Source: Brevundimonas sp. (GTDB lineage: Bacteria > Pseudomonadota > Alphaproteobacteria > Caulobacterales > Caulobacteraceae). Taken from it: 64,000 nucleotides of DNA. A program made the translations under genes and the position numbers. Where the stretch lies: assembly GCA_003248965.1 (NCBI GenBank), contig QFQU01000015.1:1-64000 (forward strand), given 5' to 3'. Below, piece after piece: positions 23,217 to 31,496 of the stretch (positions are counted from its first letter, which is position 1; the number at the start of each line of letters is the position of its first letter). The notes beneath the pieces are model-generated. The model did no database searches, was not told the origin of the DNA, and saw only the letters and a program-made list of their open reading frames with translations.

Positions 23217-26027
23217 TCAGCCGGCCGCCGTCGCGGCCGAGCGGTTCTGGGCCACGAAGGCGTCGGCGGCGGTTCGCGCCGCGCGCTGATCGACGGCGCT
23301 GGCGGTGGGACGCAGCCGGGTCACGGCGGCCTGGGCCTCGCTGTCGCCGCCGCGCGCGGCGATCATGTACCACTTCAGCGCCTCGGTCGGATTCTTGGCC
23401 ACGCCGTCGGCGCCGGTCTCATAGATGCGCGCGACATTGTACTGGCTGTCGGGCAGGCCGCGTTCGGCGGCGCGCTTCAGCCAGGTCAGGGCCTCGGTCT
23501 GGTTGGTCGGTCCGCCGTCGCCTTCGAACAGCTGCATGCCGTACAGATGCATGCCGCGCGGGTCGCCGCCCTGGGCGGCGCGACGGCCCCATTGACGGCT
23601 CTCGGCCGGACTGGCGTTCAGGCCGTTGCCGCCCGAGAGATAGAGCTGACCCAGATAGGTCTGGGCCGGGGCGTAACCCAGATCGGCCGCGCGCTTCAGC
23701 AGTTCGACGCCGCTGTTGTCGCCGGATTCCAGACGACCGACAGCCTGTTCGTATTCCGACGCGCCCGGCCCGGCCAGATTCAGCGGCGGGATGGCGTCCG
23801 TCGTGACGGCCGAGGCCGCGATGGGCAGGCCGGCGGCCGGCGCCGTCGTCTTGGCGGGCTGGGCCGCCTCGCCCCATTTCGGCAGGTCGAAGCCCGGCAG
23901 GCCCGATCCGTCGGTCAGTTCGGCGTAGCCATAGACGCCGCCGGTCAGGGCCACGGCGGTGACGGAAGCGAGGAAGGCCTTCTTGACCGTCGATCCGTCG
24001 CGGGCCGCCTGCTTGTCGAGGCGTTCCTGCAACTTGGACTTTCCGCCGCGCTTGGGCTTCAGGCCGAAAGCGCCGCGCGGGGCGTCTTCGATCTGGGGCG
24101 CAGAGGCCATGGCGGCGCGCGCGGCGTCGATCGCGCCGCGCGTCGAGGCCGCGCGGCCCGAGGCGGCGGCGGCGCCCATCTGGGCCTGGATGCGGCGGGG
24201 ATCGACGAAGTCGGTCTCGCCGGCGAAATCGTCTTCGTCGGCTTCGAGGACAGGGCGGTCGTCCAGCGACGCCTCGCCCGTCGAGAAGCCGGGAGAGATC
24301 GCCTCCAACGCGTCGTCGACGTCGGCGCCGCCGAAGCCGCGGAACGGCTGGATGACCGGTTCCGGATCGGAGCGGTCGTCCTGCGCAACGGGCGGCGCGA
24401 CATCGGCGGCCTGGGGGTCCGACCCGAAGATGGCCGCGGGGAAGGGCGAGGCGGCCTCGACCTCGGGCGCGACCGGATCGGACGACCAGTCTTCGACGTC
24501 GAACGAATCCTCCGGGAAGGCGGCGGCGCGCCAATCGCCCTGGACCGGCGTCGAGGCGGCCTGAACCGGCGCCGTCGCCACGCGTTCGGCGAGCGCGCGC
24601 GGCGCGGGCTCGGGCGCTTCGAACGCGCCGTGGGCGGCCGACGGATCGCGGGTCTGCAGCGTGTCGCGCGCATCGGCCAGGAGGCGCGCCGTGCGTTCCT
24701 CGCTCAGACGCATGCGTTCGGCCAGTTCGCCGGACGCGCGGTCGTAACGCTGCTCGATCTTGTCGGTGCTTTCGGCCAGACGACGGCCGATGTCTTCCAG
24801 CGCCTGCTGGGAGCGGCGCTCGGATTGGGCGATCCGGTCGCTGAGGCGGTCCGAAATGCGCGTGATCTCGCCGCCCAGCTTTTCCAGCGCCAGGGCGTTG
24901 CGGTCGTCAGCGGCCGTCAGCCGTTGATCGACGCGTTCCACATGGCGGGCGAACTCCTGGTTCAGGCGCGTGGAGGCGGCGCGGACGGCGACCTCGGCCC
25001 GGTCGCTCTCGCCAGTCTCCACGGCGGTCAGACGGCCGCTCAGGTTCTGGGCGATGCGCAGCACTTCGCGGCCCATGGCCTCGATGCCCAGGACGCCCTT
25101 CTGCTCGGCGCTCTTGGCCTGTTCGCCGACCGACTGGACCGCGCGCTCGATACGGTCGATGCGGGCGCCGACTTCGGCGGCGTCCAGACGTTGGATCATC
25201 TCGGCGCGGTTGCTGTCGATCTGGCGCGACAGGCTTTCGGCCAGCTTTTCGAAGCGGACGGCGTCGCGCGCGCCCTCGGGTTCGATGCGGCCTTCGGCGG
25301 CGCGCATGCGGCGGTCCAGCTCCGCGAACGACCGCTCCAACCCGCGCAGAGCTTCGCTGGTGCGGCTCTGCGCCTCGTCCAGGCGCGCGCCGACCTGGGC
25401 CAGGACGTCGCTTCCGGCGCCGGGTCCGGCGGCCTTCTCGGCCGCCTCCATGCGATCACGCAGATCGGTGACGCTGAGACGCTGGCGCTCCTCGATGTCG
25501 TAGAGGCGGCCGGCCAAGGCGCCCAGAGAGGCCTCGACCTTGCCGAACCCTTCCTGGGTCTTGGGGCCGGTGTCGCGCTCGAAGGCGCGCAGGCGGCGAT
25601 GGCCTTCGCGCAGTTCCTCGGCGATCTCGTCCAGCCGTTCGGCCTGGGCCTTGCCCTGGGCTTCCTGGCCGTCCAGGCGGCGCACCAGACCGGCGACCGC
25701 CTGGTCCACGCCCTGGATCGCCAGGGTCGAGCGACGCTCGGCCGCTTCCAGGCGCGAAGCGATCACGTCGATGGAGGCGCTGATCCGGTGCAGGCTGTCG
25801 TCGGTCTCATAGGCGTCGTCCAGCCGGCGGCTACGGCTGCGGCGATCATAGGATTCATGGCTGGCGGACCGACGCGGCAGGGTGGCGTACCCCTCGTCCT
25901 CGTCCTCCATGATCATGGAATTGAGCCACTCGCCCAGGGTCATGCCGGACCGACGCGCGAGATCCTTGGCGACCTCACGGGCCTTCGGGTCAATCCCCTT
26001 CACGCTCCACGGCGCTGCTGCGCTCAC
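23217..26027 (-). CDS. podJ: Polarity factor PodJ
   Basis: A 936-residue PodJ homologue, the polar scaffold that in Caulobacter recruits pilus and holdfast machinery to the new pole. The N-terminus WSVKGIDPKAREVAKDLARR and SGMTLGEWLNSMIMEDE is characteristic. Residues about 80-480 are coiled coil, 490-680 acidic and proline-rich, a single membrane helix spans about 684-704 (AFLASVTAVALTGGVYGYAE), and periplasmic Sel1 repeats occupy about 755-905. Only about 30 residues follow, so the C-terminal peptidoglycan-binding domain of Caulobacter PodJ is absent. It starts at GTG after GGGAGACG. CtrA, DnaA-like and GANTC sites lie upstream. Confidence 0.9.
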   Translation of the reverse strand: MSAAAPWSVKGIDPKAREVAKDLARRSGMTLGEWLNSMIMEDEDEGYATLPRRSASHESYDRRSRSRRLDDAYETDDSLHRISASIDVIASRLEAAERRSTLAIQGVDQAVAGLVRRLDGQEAQGKAQAERLDEIAEELREGHRRLRAFERDTGPKTQEGFGKVEASLGALAGRLYDIEERQRLSVTDLRDRMEAAEKAAGPGAGSDVLAQVGARLDEAQSRTSEALRGLERSFAELDRRMRAAEGRIEPEGARDAVRFEKLAESLSRQIDSNRAEMIQRLDAAEVGARIDRIERAVQSVGEQAKSAEQKGVLGIEAMGREVLRIAQNLSGRLTAVETGESDRAEVAVRAASTRLNQEFARHVERVDQRLTAADDRNALALEKLGGEITRISDRLSDRIAQSERRSQQALEDIGRRLAESTDKIEQRYDRASGELAERMRLSEERTARLLADARDTLQTRDPSAAHGAFEAPEPAPRALAERVATAPVQAASTPVQGDWRAAAFPEDSFDVEDWSSDPVAPEVEAASPFPAAIFGSDPQAADVAPPVAQDDRSDPEPVIQPFRGFGGADVDDALEAISPGFSTGEASLDDRPVLEADEDDFAGETDFVDPRRIQAQMGAAAASGRAASTRGAIDAARAAMASAPQIEDAPRGAFGLKPKRGGKSKLQERLDKQAARDGSTVKKAFLASVTAVALTGGVYGYAELTDGSGLPGFDLPKWGEAAQPAKTTAPAAGLPIAASAVTTDAIPPLNLAGPGASEYEQAVGRLESGDNSGVELLKRAADLGYAPAQTYLGQLYLSGGNGLNASPAESRQWGRRAAQGGDPRGMHLYGMQLFEGDGGPTNQTEALTWLKRAAERGLPDSQYNVARIYETGADGVAKNPTEALKWYMIAARGGDSEAQAAVTRLRPTASAVDQRAARTAADAFVAQNRSAATAAG

Positions 26028-26124
26028 TGATTCGTCTCCCGACCCAACGCAGCCACGCTATACCGTCAATATCGAGGGTGTAAATGCGTGGTTAACCGCA
26101 ATATGTAGCGGCGGTCATCCAAGC

Positions 26125-26133
26125 TGTGGACAG
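26125..26133. promoter_or_regulatory. DnaA-box-like sequence upstream of podJ
   Basis: TGTGGACAG, two changes from the DnaA box TGTGGATAA. The same nine bases occur upstream of gcrA at 31,374. Both genes are DnaA targets in Caulobacter. Confidence 0.4.
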
Positions 26134-26169
26134 CACGTCGATACGTCCCGACTTATTCCGCCGACGTGG

Positions 26170-26184
26170 TTAACGACCACTTAA
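26170..26184. promoter_or_regulatory. CtrA box between podJ and a small membrane protein gene
   Basis: A perfect TTAA-N7-TTAA match lies 143 bp upstream of podJ and 60 bp upstream of the plus-strand small membrane protein gene. A second half site (GTGGTTAAC) lies at about 26,087. A GANTC site overlaps the podJ leader at 26,029. Confidence 0.65.
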
Positions 26185-26244
26185 GTTTAACTTTCCGGAA
26201 ACCCCTGGCTTGCCAGGCGCGGCGGGTTTCGCCACTGGCGTCCG

Positions 26245-26463
26245 ATGGACCTGACCCCCACCCTGATCCTGCTGGCCGCCGCCGTGATCGCCATGGTCTT
26301 CTGCGGCTGGCGCGGCGCGCGGCCGCCCGATCCCTTCAAGGGTCCGCGCATGGCGCCCTGGCGCTTCATGATGATCGGGGCGGCGGCGGTCGCCCTGCTG
26401 CTTCTGATCCACCTGACCACCCTGTTCGGCGCCGTGCGCGCACCGTGGGTCGCGGGCGGCTAG
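26245..26463 (+). CDS. Small two-helix membrane protein
   Basis: A 72-residue protein with two clear membrane helices (PTLILLAAAVIAMVFCGW and FMMIGAAAVALLLLIHLTTL) joined by a short basic, proline-containing loop. It has no recognised domain. It lies downstream of a CtrA box and 55 bp before a PPOX-family gene on the same strand. No good ribosome-binding site is seen, but composition and length support a real gene. Function unknown. Confidence 0.65.
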   Translation: MDLTPTLILLAAAVIAMVFCGWRGARPPDPFKGPRMAPWRFMMIGAAAVALLLLIHLTTLFGAVRAPWVAGG

Positions 26464-26518
26464 GAACCCGATCCCCGCCGACCGGTTGATCCTGCTCATT
26501 CGAACAGGAGAGACGATC

Positions 26519-27028
26519 ATGGCCGACGATCTGACGCCCGCCGAGGCGGAAAAGGAATTCTGGAAAAGCCTGAAGGAGTCGAACACCGGCATGCTGGGGC
26601 TGGACCGTCCCGGCTATCATCATCAGCCGATGACCGGCTTCGGCGAGGGAGATCTGGGCGCCATCTGGTTCTTCAGCCGCAACGACACCGACTTCGCCCG
26701 CGACGTGGCGGCCGGCGGTCAGGGCGGCGGCGTCGACGGCATGTTCTGCTACCAGGCCAAGGACCAGAAGGTTCAGGCCTGTTTCCACGGCGTCCTGTCC
26801 GTCGATCACGACCGGTCGCGGATCGACAAATACTGGAACCCGGTCGTCGCCGCCTGGTATCCGGACGGCAAGGACGACCCCCACCTGACGCTGATCCGCT
26901 TCGACGCCGAGGCCGGACGGGTCTGGGTGTCGGACAAGGGCGCCCTGGGCTTCGGCTACGAGGTGCTTAAGGCCAATCTCACCAAATCGACGCCCGACGT
27001 GGGCGGCGTGGCGGACGTGAGCCTTTAA
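26519..27028 (+). CDS. Pyridoxamine 5'-phosphate oxidase-like (general stress) protein
   Basis: A 169-residue protein of the split-barrel flavin-binding superfamily, general-stress-protein-26 type. It opens with an acidic helix (TPAEAEKEFWKSLKES) and carries the barrel strands GAIWFFSRNDTDFARDV, VQACFHGVLSVDHDRSRIDK and the YWNPVVAAWYPDGKDDPHLT segment typical of this family. These proteins bind FMN, FAD or pyridoxal compounds, and many have no known reaction. AGGAGA precedes the ATG. It ends before a bidirectional terminator shared with argF. Confidence 0.85.
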   Translation: MADDLTPAEAEKEFWKSLKESNTGMLGLDRPGYHHQPMTGFGEGDLGAIWFFSRNDTDFARDVAAGGQGGGVDGMFCYQAKDQKVQACFHGVLSVDHDRSRIDKYWNPVVAAWYPDGKDDPHLTLIRFDAEAGRVWVSDKGALGFGYEVLKANLTKSTPDVGGVADVSL

Positions 27029-27046
27029 GCCGCCGCGATTCCAAAT

Positions 27047-27081
27047 AACGGAAGGGGCGGCTCCAGGTCGGCCCTTCCGTT
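27047..27081. terminator. Bidirectional terminator between the stress-protein gene and argF
   Basis: A perfect 10-bp stem (27,047-27,056 with 27,072-27,081) and 15-nt loop sit between two convergent genes. The right arm touches the argF stop codon. Confidence 0.7.
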
Positions 27082-27995
27082 CACCCTCCGAAGCACCAGG
27101 CCAGGACGGCCTTCTGGGCGTGGATACGGTTTTCGGCCTCGTCCCAGACCAGGGAGCGGGGACCGTCGATGACGGCGTCGGTGACTTCCTCGCCGCGGTG
27201 GGCGGGCAGGCAGTGCAGGAAGACGGCGTCTGGGGCGGCCGCCTCCATCAAGGCTTCATCGACCGTATAGGGTTCGAAGGCGGCCAGACGCGCCTCGTAA
27301 TCCTGATCGCCCATGGAGACCCAGGTGTCAGTCACGACCACGTCGGCGCCCAGAACGGCCTCGCGCGGGTCCGAGGTCAGGGTCACGGACGCGCCGCCCT
27401 TTTCCAGATCACGCAGATCCGGATGGTACTCGGCCGGGCAGGCGACGTTCAGATGGAAGCCGAACTTGGGCGCCGCGTGCATGAAGCTGTGGCAGACGTT
27501 GTTGCCGTCCCCGACCCAGGCGATGGTCTTGCCGGCGACGGGGCCGACGTGTTCCTCGATCGTCTGCAGGTCGGCCAGGATCTGGCACGGGTGCGAACGG
27601 TCGGTCAGGCCATTGACCACCGGCACGGTCGAGACGCGGGCGAAGCGTTCGACGTCCTCGTGGTCGTTGGCGCGGATCATCACCGCATCGACCATGCGCG
27701 ACAACACCTTGGCGGTGTCCTCGACCGGCTCCCCGCGGCCCAGCTGCATGTCGGCGGCCGTGGCGATGATGGACGAACCGCCCAGCTGGCGAATGGCCGC
27801 GTCGAAGCTGAAGCGGGTGCGGGTCGAATTCTTCTCGAAGATCATGGCCAGAACACGGTCCCTGGCCGGGGCGTCGGCGTCGGCCCGCCCCTGGGGCCAG
27901 CCCTTGCGGGCGGCCTTGCGGGCATGGGCGTCATCCAGAATGGCGCGCAGATCGGCGGCGTCGAGCCGGTAAATGTCGAGGAAGTGCCGGACCAT
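27081..27995 (-). CDS. argF: Ornithine carbamoyltransferase
   Basis: A 304-residue enzyme converting ornithine and carbamoyl phosphate to citrulline in arginine biosynthesis. Motifs include the carbamoyl-phosphate loop STRTRFSFD near residue 56, the FARVSTVPVVNGLTDRSHPC segment with the HPxQ-like loop, and the ornithine-binding HCLPAHRGEEV near 268. GGAG lies upstream of the ATG. It follows argD on the same strand with a 23-bp gap, forming an argD-argF operon as in Caulobacter. Confidence 0.94.
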   Translation of the reverse strand: MVRHFLDIYRLDAADLRAILDDAHARKAARKGWPQGRADADAPARDRVLAMIFEKNSTRTRFSFDAAIRQLGGSSIIATAADMQLGRGEPVEDTAKVLSRMVDAVMIRANDHEDVERFARVSTVPVVNGLTDRSHPCQILADLQTIEEHVGPVAGKTIAWVGDGNNVCHSFMHAAPKFGFHLNVACPAEYHPDLRDLEKGGASVTLTSDPREAVLGADVVVTDTWVSMGDQDYEARLAAFEPYTVDEALMEAAAPDAVFLHCLPAHRGEEVTDAVIDGPRSLVWDEAENRIHAQKAVLAWCFGG

Positions 27996-28018
27996 CGTCT
28001 AGCTCCGCAGAAGTGTGA

Positions 28019-29212
28019 TCACGCCGCCAGCTTTTCGCGGGCCGCCTGGCAGGCGCCTTCGAAGCGGGCGACGGCCTCGCGCGCCTCTTCCAGCGTCAGG
28101 TTCAAGGGCGGCAGCAGGCGCACGCAGTTGTCGCCGCCACCGGCGACCAGCAGTTGCTGCGTATCGCGCGCCAGGGCCATGAACTCGCGATTGTTCGGGA
28201 CCAGCTTGACCCCGATCAGCAGGCCCTTGCCGCGCACGTCTGCGATCACGTCGGGGAATCGTTCCTGAAGGCCCGCCAGTTGCTGCTTCAGATAGCCAGC
28301 GATCTCATTGACGTTGTTCAGCGTCTCGGGCGTGTTGATCAGCGACAGGGCCTTCTGACCCACCGCCATGGCCAGCGGATTGCCGCCGAAGGTGGAGCCG
28401 TGAACGCCGACCGTCATGCCCTTGGCCGCCTTGGCCGAGGCCAGGCAGGCGCCGATGGGGAAGCCGCCGCCCAGGGCCTTGGCCACCGCCATGATATCCG
28501 GCGCCATGCCGGCCCATTCGTGCGCCCACAGCTTGCCGGTCCGGCCCATGCCGCACTGGACCTCGTCGAAGATCAGCAGCACGCCGTTGTCGTCGGCCAT
28601 CTGGCGCATCCAGCGCAGGTCCTCGACCGGCGTTTCGCGGCACCCGCCCTCGCCCTGGACCGGCTCCAGGATGACGGCGGCCGTGGTCGGGTTCTCGAAC
28701 GCGGCCTTCAGCGCGTCCTTGTCGCCCCACTTCAGCTGGTGGAAGCCCTGCATCGGCGGGCCGAAGCCCTCGGTGTAGCTGGGGTTGGCGGCGGCGTTGA
28801 TTGCGCCATAGGTCCGGCCGTGGAAAGAACCGTCGAAGCCGTAGATGTCGATCCGCTCAGGCTGGCCGTTGGCCGAGTGATATTTGCGAGCCGTCTTCAG
28901 CGCGCATTCCACGGCTTCCGTGCCCGAGTTGGTGAAGAAGACCACGTCGGCGAAGCTGGCGTCGCACAGGGCGTCGGCCAGGGCTTCCTGTCCCGGAATG
29001 CGGAAGATGTTGGACACGTGCCACAGCTTCTCGGCCTGGTCCTTGACCGCCTGAACCAGTTCGGGGTGGGCGTGGCCCAGACCGTTGGTCGAGATGCCGG
29101 CGACGCAATCGAGGTATTCGGTCCCGTCGGTCGCCCACAGACGCGCGCCTCGGCCGCGTTCCACTTCCAGCGGCGCGCGATTGTAGACACCCATCAGATG
29201 TTCAGTGGACAC
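28019..29212 (-). CDS. argD: Acetylornithine aminotransferase
   Basis: A 397-residue class III PLP-dependent aminotransferase making N-acetylornithine in arginine synthesis. It may also act on succinyl-diaminopimelate precursors. The PLP Lys lies in the GGGFPIGACL-upstream region AVAKALGGGF, with LIFDEVQCGMGRTGK and TNSGTEAVECALKTAR also present. It starts at GTG after GGAGG. It heads the argD-argF unit and lies downstream of nothing obvious on the same strand. Confidence 0.93.
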   Translation of the reverse strand: MSTEHLMGVYNRAPLEVERGRGARLWATDGTEYLDCVAGISTNGLGHAHPELVQAVKDQAEKLWHVSNIFRIPGQEALADALCDASFADVVFFTNSGTEAVECALKTARKYHSANGQPERIDIYGFDGSFHGRTYGAINAAANPSYTEGFGPPMQGFHQLKWGDKDALKAAFENPTTAAVILEPVQGEGGCRETPVEDLRWMRQMADDNGVLLIFDEVQCGMGRTGKLWAHEWAGMAPDIMAVAKALGGGFPIGACLASAKAAKGMTVGVHGSTFGGNPLAMAVGQKALSLINTPETLNNVNEIAGYLKQQLAGLQERFPDVIADVRGKGLLIGVKLVPNNREFMALARDTQQLLVAGGGDNCVRLLPPLNLTLEEAREAVARFEGACQAAREKLAA

Positions 29213-29324
29213 GGGACCAAGACCTCCAAAAGCGAGACGGCCCCGCCGCGAGCGACGGAGCCGATATAGGGACTGGCCTTGTCGGACGAGCGGCGGCCTT
29301 AGTCAACACCGGCGCCCCGCACCC

Positions 29325-30326
29325 TCACGGCGCCTCGGGCGCCGCGTTCGGCGCGGCCGGAGCCTCGACCGCGGACGCGTCCTCGTCGGGCTCGGGCCGA
29401 TATTCGTCCAGCTGCGCCGACAGCTTCAGCGCCAGATCGGCGACGAACAGACCGAAGCGCGCCACATCGTCGCCGTTGAAATAGGCCAGCCGGTCCTCGG
29501 TCGAATGGATGCGCTGGAACACCGGCGGGACGAATCCCTCCTTCAGGCCGTTGTCCCGGCCGCCGTTGAAGGCCAGCCACATCTGGTGGGCGCCGACCGC
29601 GTCCTGGGTTCCCAGCGAAACGACCGGCACGCCGGCGGCCGAGAAAACGCGGTCGTCGCTGGGCGGATAGTTCGGGAAGGCCACGCAGTCGAAGGCGCGT
29701 TCGGCGCACAGGCCGCGCAGGGCCGCCAGGACGAAGGCCGACTGTTCACCGTTGTTCTCGCCGTACATGACCGTCTCGCCATAGGCGGCGACGTCGGCGT
29801 TGATGACGGCGGCGATGCGGTCCTTGCCGTGGGTTTCCAGAAAGTTCTTGGCTCCGATCAGACCCAACTCCTCCTGGTCGGTGAAGACGAAGACGAAGCG
29901 GTAGGCGACGGGCTGACCCTCCAGCCCTTCCTTCAGCGCCGCGGCGGCCTGGATCAGGGCCAGGACCGAACCGGCGTTATCGACAACGCCCTGGGACAGG
30001 GCGCCGTCGCGCAGCTTCACCGCGTCGTAGTGGGCGGTCAGGACGATGTCGGCGGGCCCCTCGCCCACCGTGGTCACGACGTTGGCGCCCTCCATCGGGC
30101 CGGTGTGGTCGTTGCCGCCCTGGAAGGTCTGGATCTCGGCCTTCAGGCCAGCCTCGGTCAGCAGGTCGACGACGACCCGCGTCCGCTCGGCGTTGGTCGG
30201 CACGACGAAACGGCCGGCCGCCGCGCCCAGGTCGGCGTGGTCGCCGGACTGCACCGGCGCCTCCTGGGCCAGGGCGGGCGACGCGGCAAGCAGGACAGAG
30301 ACGGCGACGAGCGAGCGGAACAGCAT
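29325..30326 (-). CDS. Secreted M28-family metallopeptidase
   Basis: A 333-residue zinc aminopeptidase-like protein with an N-terminal signal peptide (LFRSLVAVSVLLAASPALAQ). Metal ligands of the M28 fold are visible in LTAHYDAVKL, VVDNAGSVLALI and FTDQEELGLIGAKNFLE. The start at 30,326 is preferred over the ATG three codons upstream because GGAG is then 9 bp away rather than adjacent. The ribosome-binding site lies inside a perfect hairpin just after the upstream ABC permease gene. It acts in the periplasm or outside; the substrate is unknown. Confidence 0.85.
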   Translation of the reverse strand: MLFRSLVAVSVLLAASPALAQEAPVQSGDHADLGAAAGRFVVPTNAERTRVVVDLLTEAGLKAEIQTFQGGNDHTGPMEGANVVTTVGEGPADIVLTAHYDAVKLRDGALSQGVVDNAGSVLALIQAAAALKEGLEGQPVAYRFVFVFTDQEELGLIGAKNFLETHGKDRIAAVINADVAAYGETVMYGENNGEQSAFVLAALRGLCAERAFDCVAFPNYPPSDDRVFSAAGVPVVSLGTQDAVGAHQMWLAFNGGRDNGLKEGFVPPVFQRIHSTEDRLAYFNGDDVARFGLFVADLALKLSAQLDEYRPEPDEDASAVEAPAAPNAAPEAP

Positions 30327-30335
30327 GGCGGACAT

Positions 30336-30380
30336 CTCCGAAGGGTGTTTCCCCTTTGGTAACGACCCGACCCTTCGGAG
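30336..30380 (-). promoter_or_regulatory. Hairpin containing the M28 peptidase ribosome-binding site
   Basis: A perfect 11-bp stem (30,336-30,346 with 30,370-30,380) lies between the ABC permease stop and the M28 start. One arm contains the CGGAG used by the peptidase gene, so it may act as terminator, RBS blocker or both. Confidence 0.6.
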
Positions 30381-30381
30381 G

Positions 30382-31215
30382 CTAGCTCTTCAGCCGCCAG
30401 CCCGAGCGGAACACCAGCCAGCAGATCGTCCCCATGGCGACCATCAGCACGGCCGAGCCGATCACGCCGACCGTCAGATTGCTCTCGGCATGGCCGATGA
30501 AGCCGTAACGGAAACCGTCGATCAGATAGAAGAAGGGGTTGAAGAGGCTGATCGACCGGAACGGCTCGGGCAGGTTGTCGACCAGATAGAAGGTGCCCGA
30601 CAGGAAGGTCATCGGCATGACGACGAAGTTCTGGACCGCCGCCAGATGGTCGAACTTCTCGCTCCACAGCCCGGCGAGAACCCCCACCATGCCCATGATG
30701 AAGCTGGCCGCCAGGGCGAACCAGATCACCGCGAACAGATTGGCGATGTGCAGCGGGGCGAAGGGCAGGACGCAGATCGCCGTGACCAGGCCGACCGCCA
30801 GACCCCGCGTCGCGGCGCCCAGCGTAAAGCCCAGCGTCAGCTCCAGCGGGCTGAGCGGCGGGGTCAGGAAGTCGGTGGCCGTGCCCATGATCTTGGCCTG
30901 GATCAGGCTGGACGAGGCGTTGGCGAAGGCGTTGTTCAGCATGGCCATCATGATCAGGCCGGGCGCGACGAACAGGGCGAAGGGCGTGCCGTGCAGCGGG
31001 GGCCGGGCGTTCTGCAACGCCACCACGAAGACCAGCATATAGAGCAGGGTCGTCACCACCGGCGCGGCCACCGTCTGGGCGCCTACCTTCCAGAACCGGC
31101 GCACCTCGCGCAGATACAGGGTCTGAACCCCGATCCAGTTGATCCCCGGATAGCGCCGCGGCTGCGGCAGGCCGGCGGGGCGGGTGGCGATCAGGGCGGA
31201 CGTCGGCTCGGTCAT
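30382..31215 (-). CDS. ABC-2-type transporter permease
   Basis: A 277-residue inner-membrane permease with six predicted helices and the family start YPGINWIGVQTLYLREVRRF. The conserved central segment GSTFLSGTFYLVDNLPE-like region appears as MTFLSGTFYLVDNLPEP near residue 185. ABC-2 permeases export drugs, polysaccharides or lipids with an ATPase partner. No ATPase gene is adjacent, so the partner must be elsewhere or lost. The ATG at 31,215 is chosen. An upstream GTG at 31,311 would add a non-conserved tail. It diverges from gcrA. Confidence 0.85.
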   Translation of the reverse strand: MTEPTSALIATRPAGLPQPRRYPGINWIGVQTLYLREVRRFWKVGAQTVAAPVVTTLLYMLVFVVALQNARPPLHGTPFALFVAPGLIMMAMLNNAFANASSSLIQAKIMGTATDFLTPPLSPLELTLGFTLGAATRGLAVGLVTAICVLPFAPLHIANLFAVIWFALAASFIMGMVGVLAGLWSEKFDHLAAVQNFVVMPMTFLSGTFYLVDNLPEPFRSISLFNPFFYLIDGFRYGFIGHAESNLTVGVIGSAVLMVAMGTICWLVFRSGWRLKS

Positions 31216-31373
31216 GGCCCGCCAGATGCGCTTTGGGACCTTGCTGCGCAAGGTCGGGGTGATTGGCGATTGGTGAATCGTGACCGCTGCGACGCGCGCG
31301 CCTGAACTCACGCGTCACTCATCACCGCTCACCAAACCGCCTTAACCTTAACGATGATTCAATATCTGGTTTC

Positions 31374-31382
31374 TGTGGACAG
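31374..31382. promoter_or_regulatory. DnaA-box-like sequence upstream of gcrA
   Basis: TGTGGACAG, identical to the sequence upstream of podJ. In Caulobacter DnaA activates gcrA directly. Two GATTC (GANTC) sites flank it at about 31,356 and 31,386. Confidence 0.4.
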
Positions 31383-31406
31383 GATGATTCGCACATCTTG
31401 CGCCTC

Positions 31407-31421
31407 TTAACGGCTGGTTTA
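31407..31421. promoter_or_regulatory. Near-consensus CtrA box upstream of gcrA
   Basis: TTAA-N7-TTTA, one mismatch from the CtrA consensus, lies 76 bp before the gcrA start. CtrA represses gcrA in Caulobacter. Confidence 0.5.
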
Positions 31422-31496
31422 CGATTAGTTGTGGGTCAAGCCTCCGGAGGGGAGGCGAAAACCTAGATGTTGAATCTTGAATCGCTGGAGGACGGC

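Noticed and set aside
23163..26030. 955-codon open frame on the plus strand opposite podJ
   Set aside because: Composition is low-complexity Arg/Gly/Gln and it mirrors the podJ reading frame. No domain is visible.
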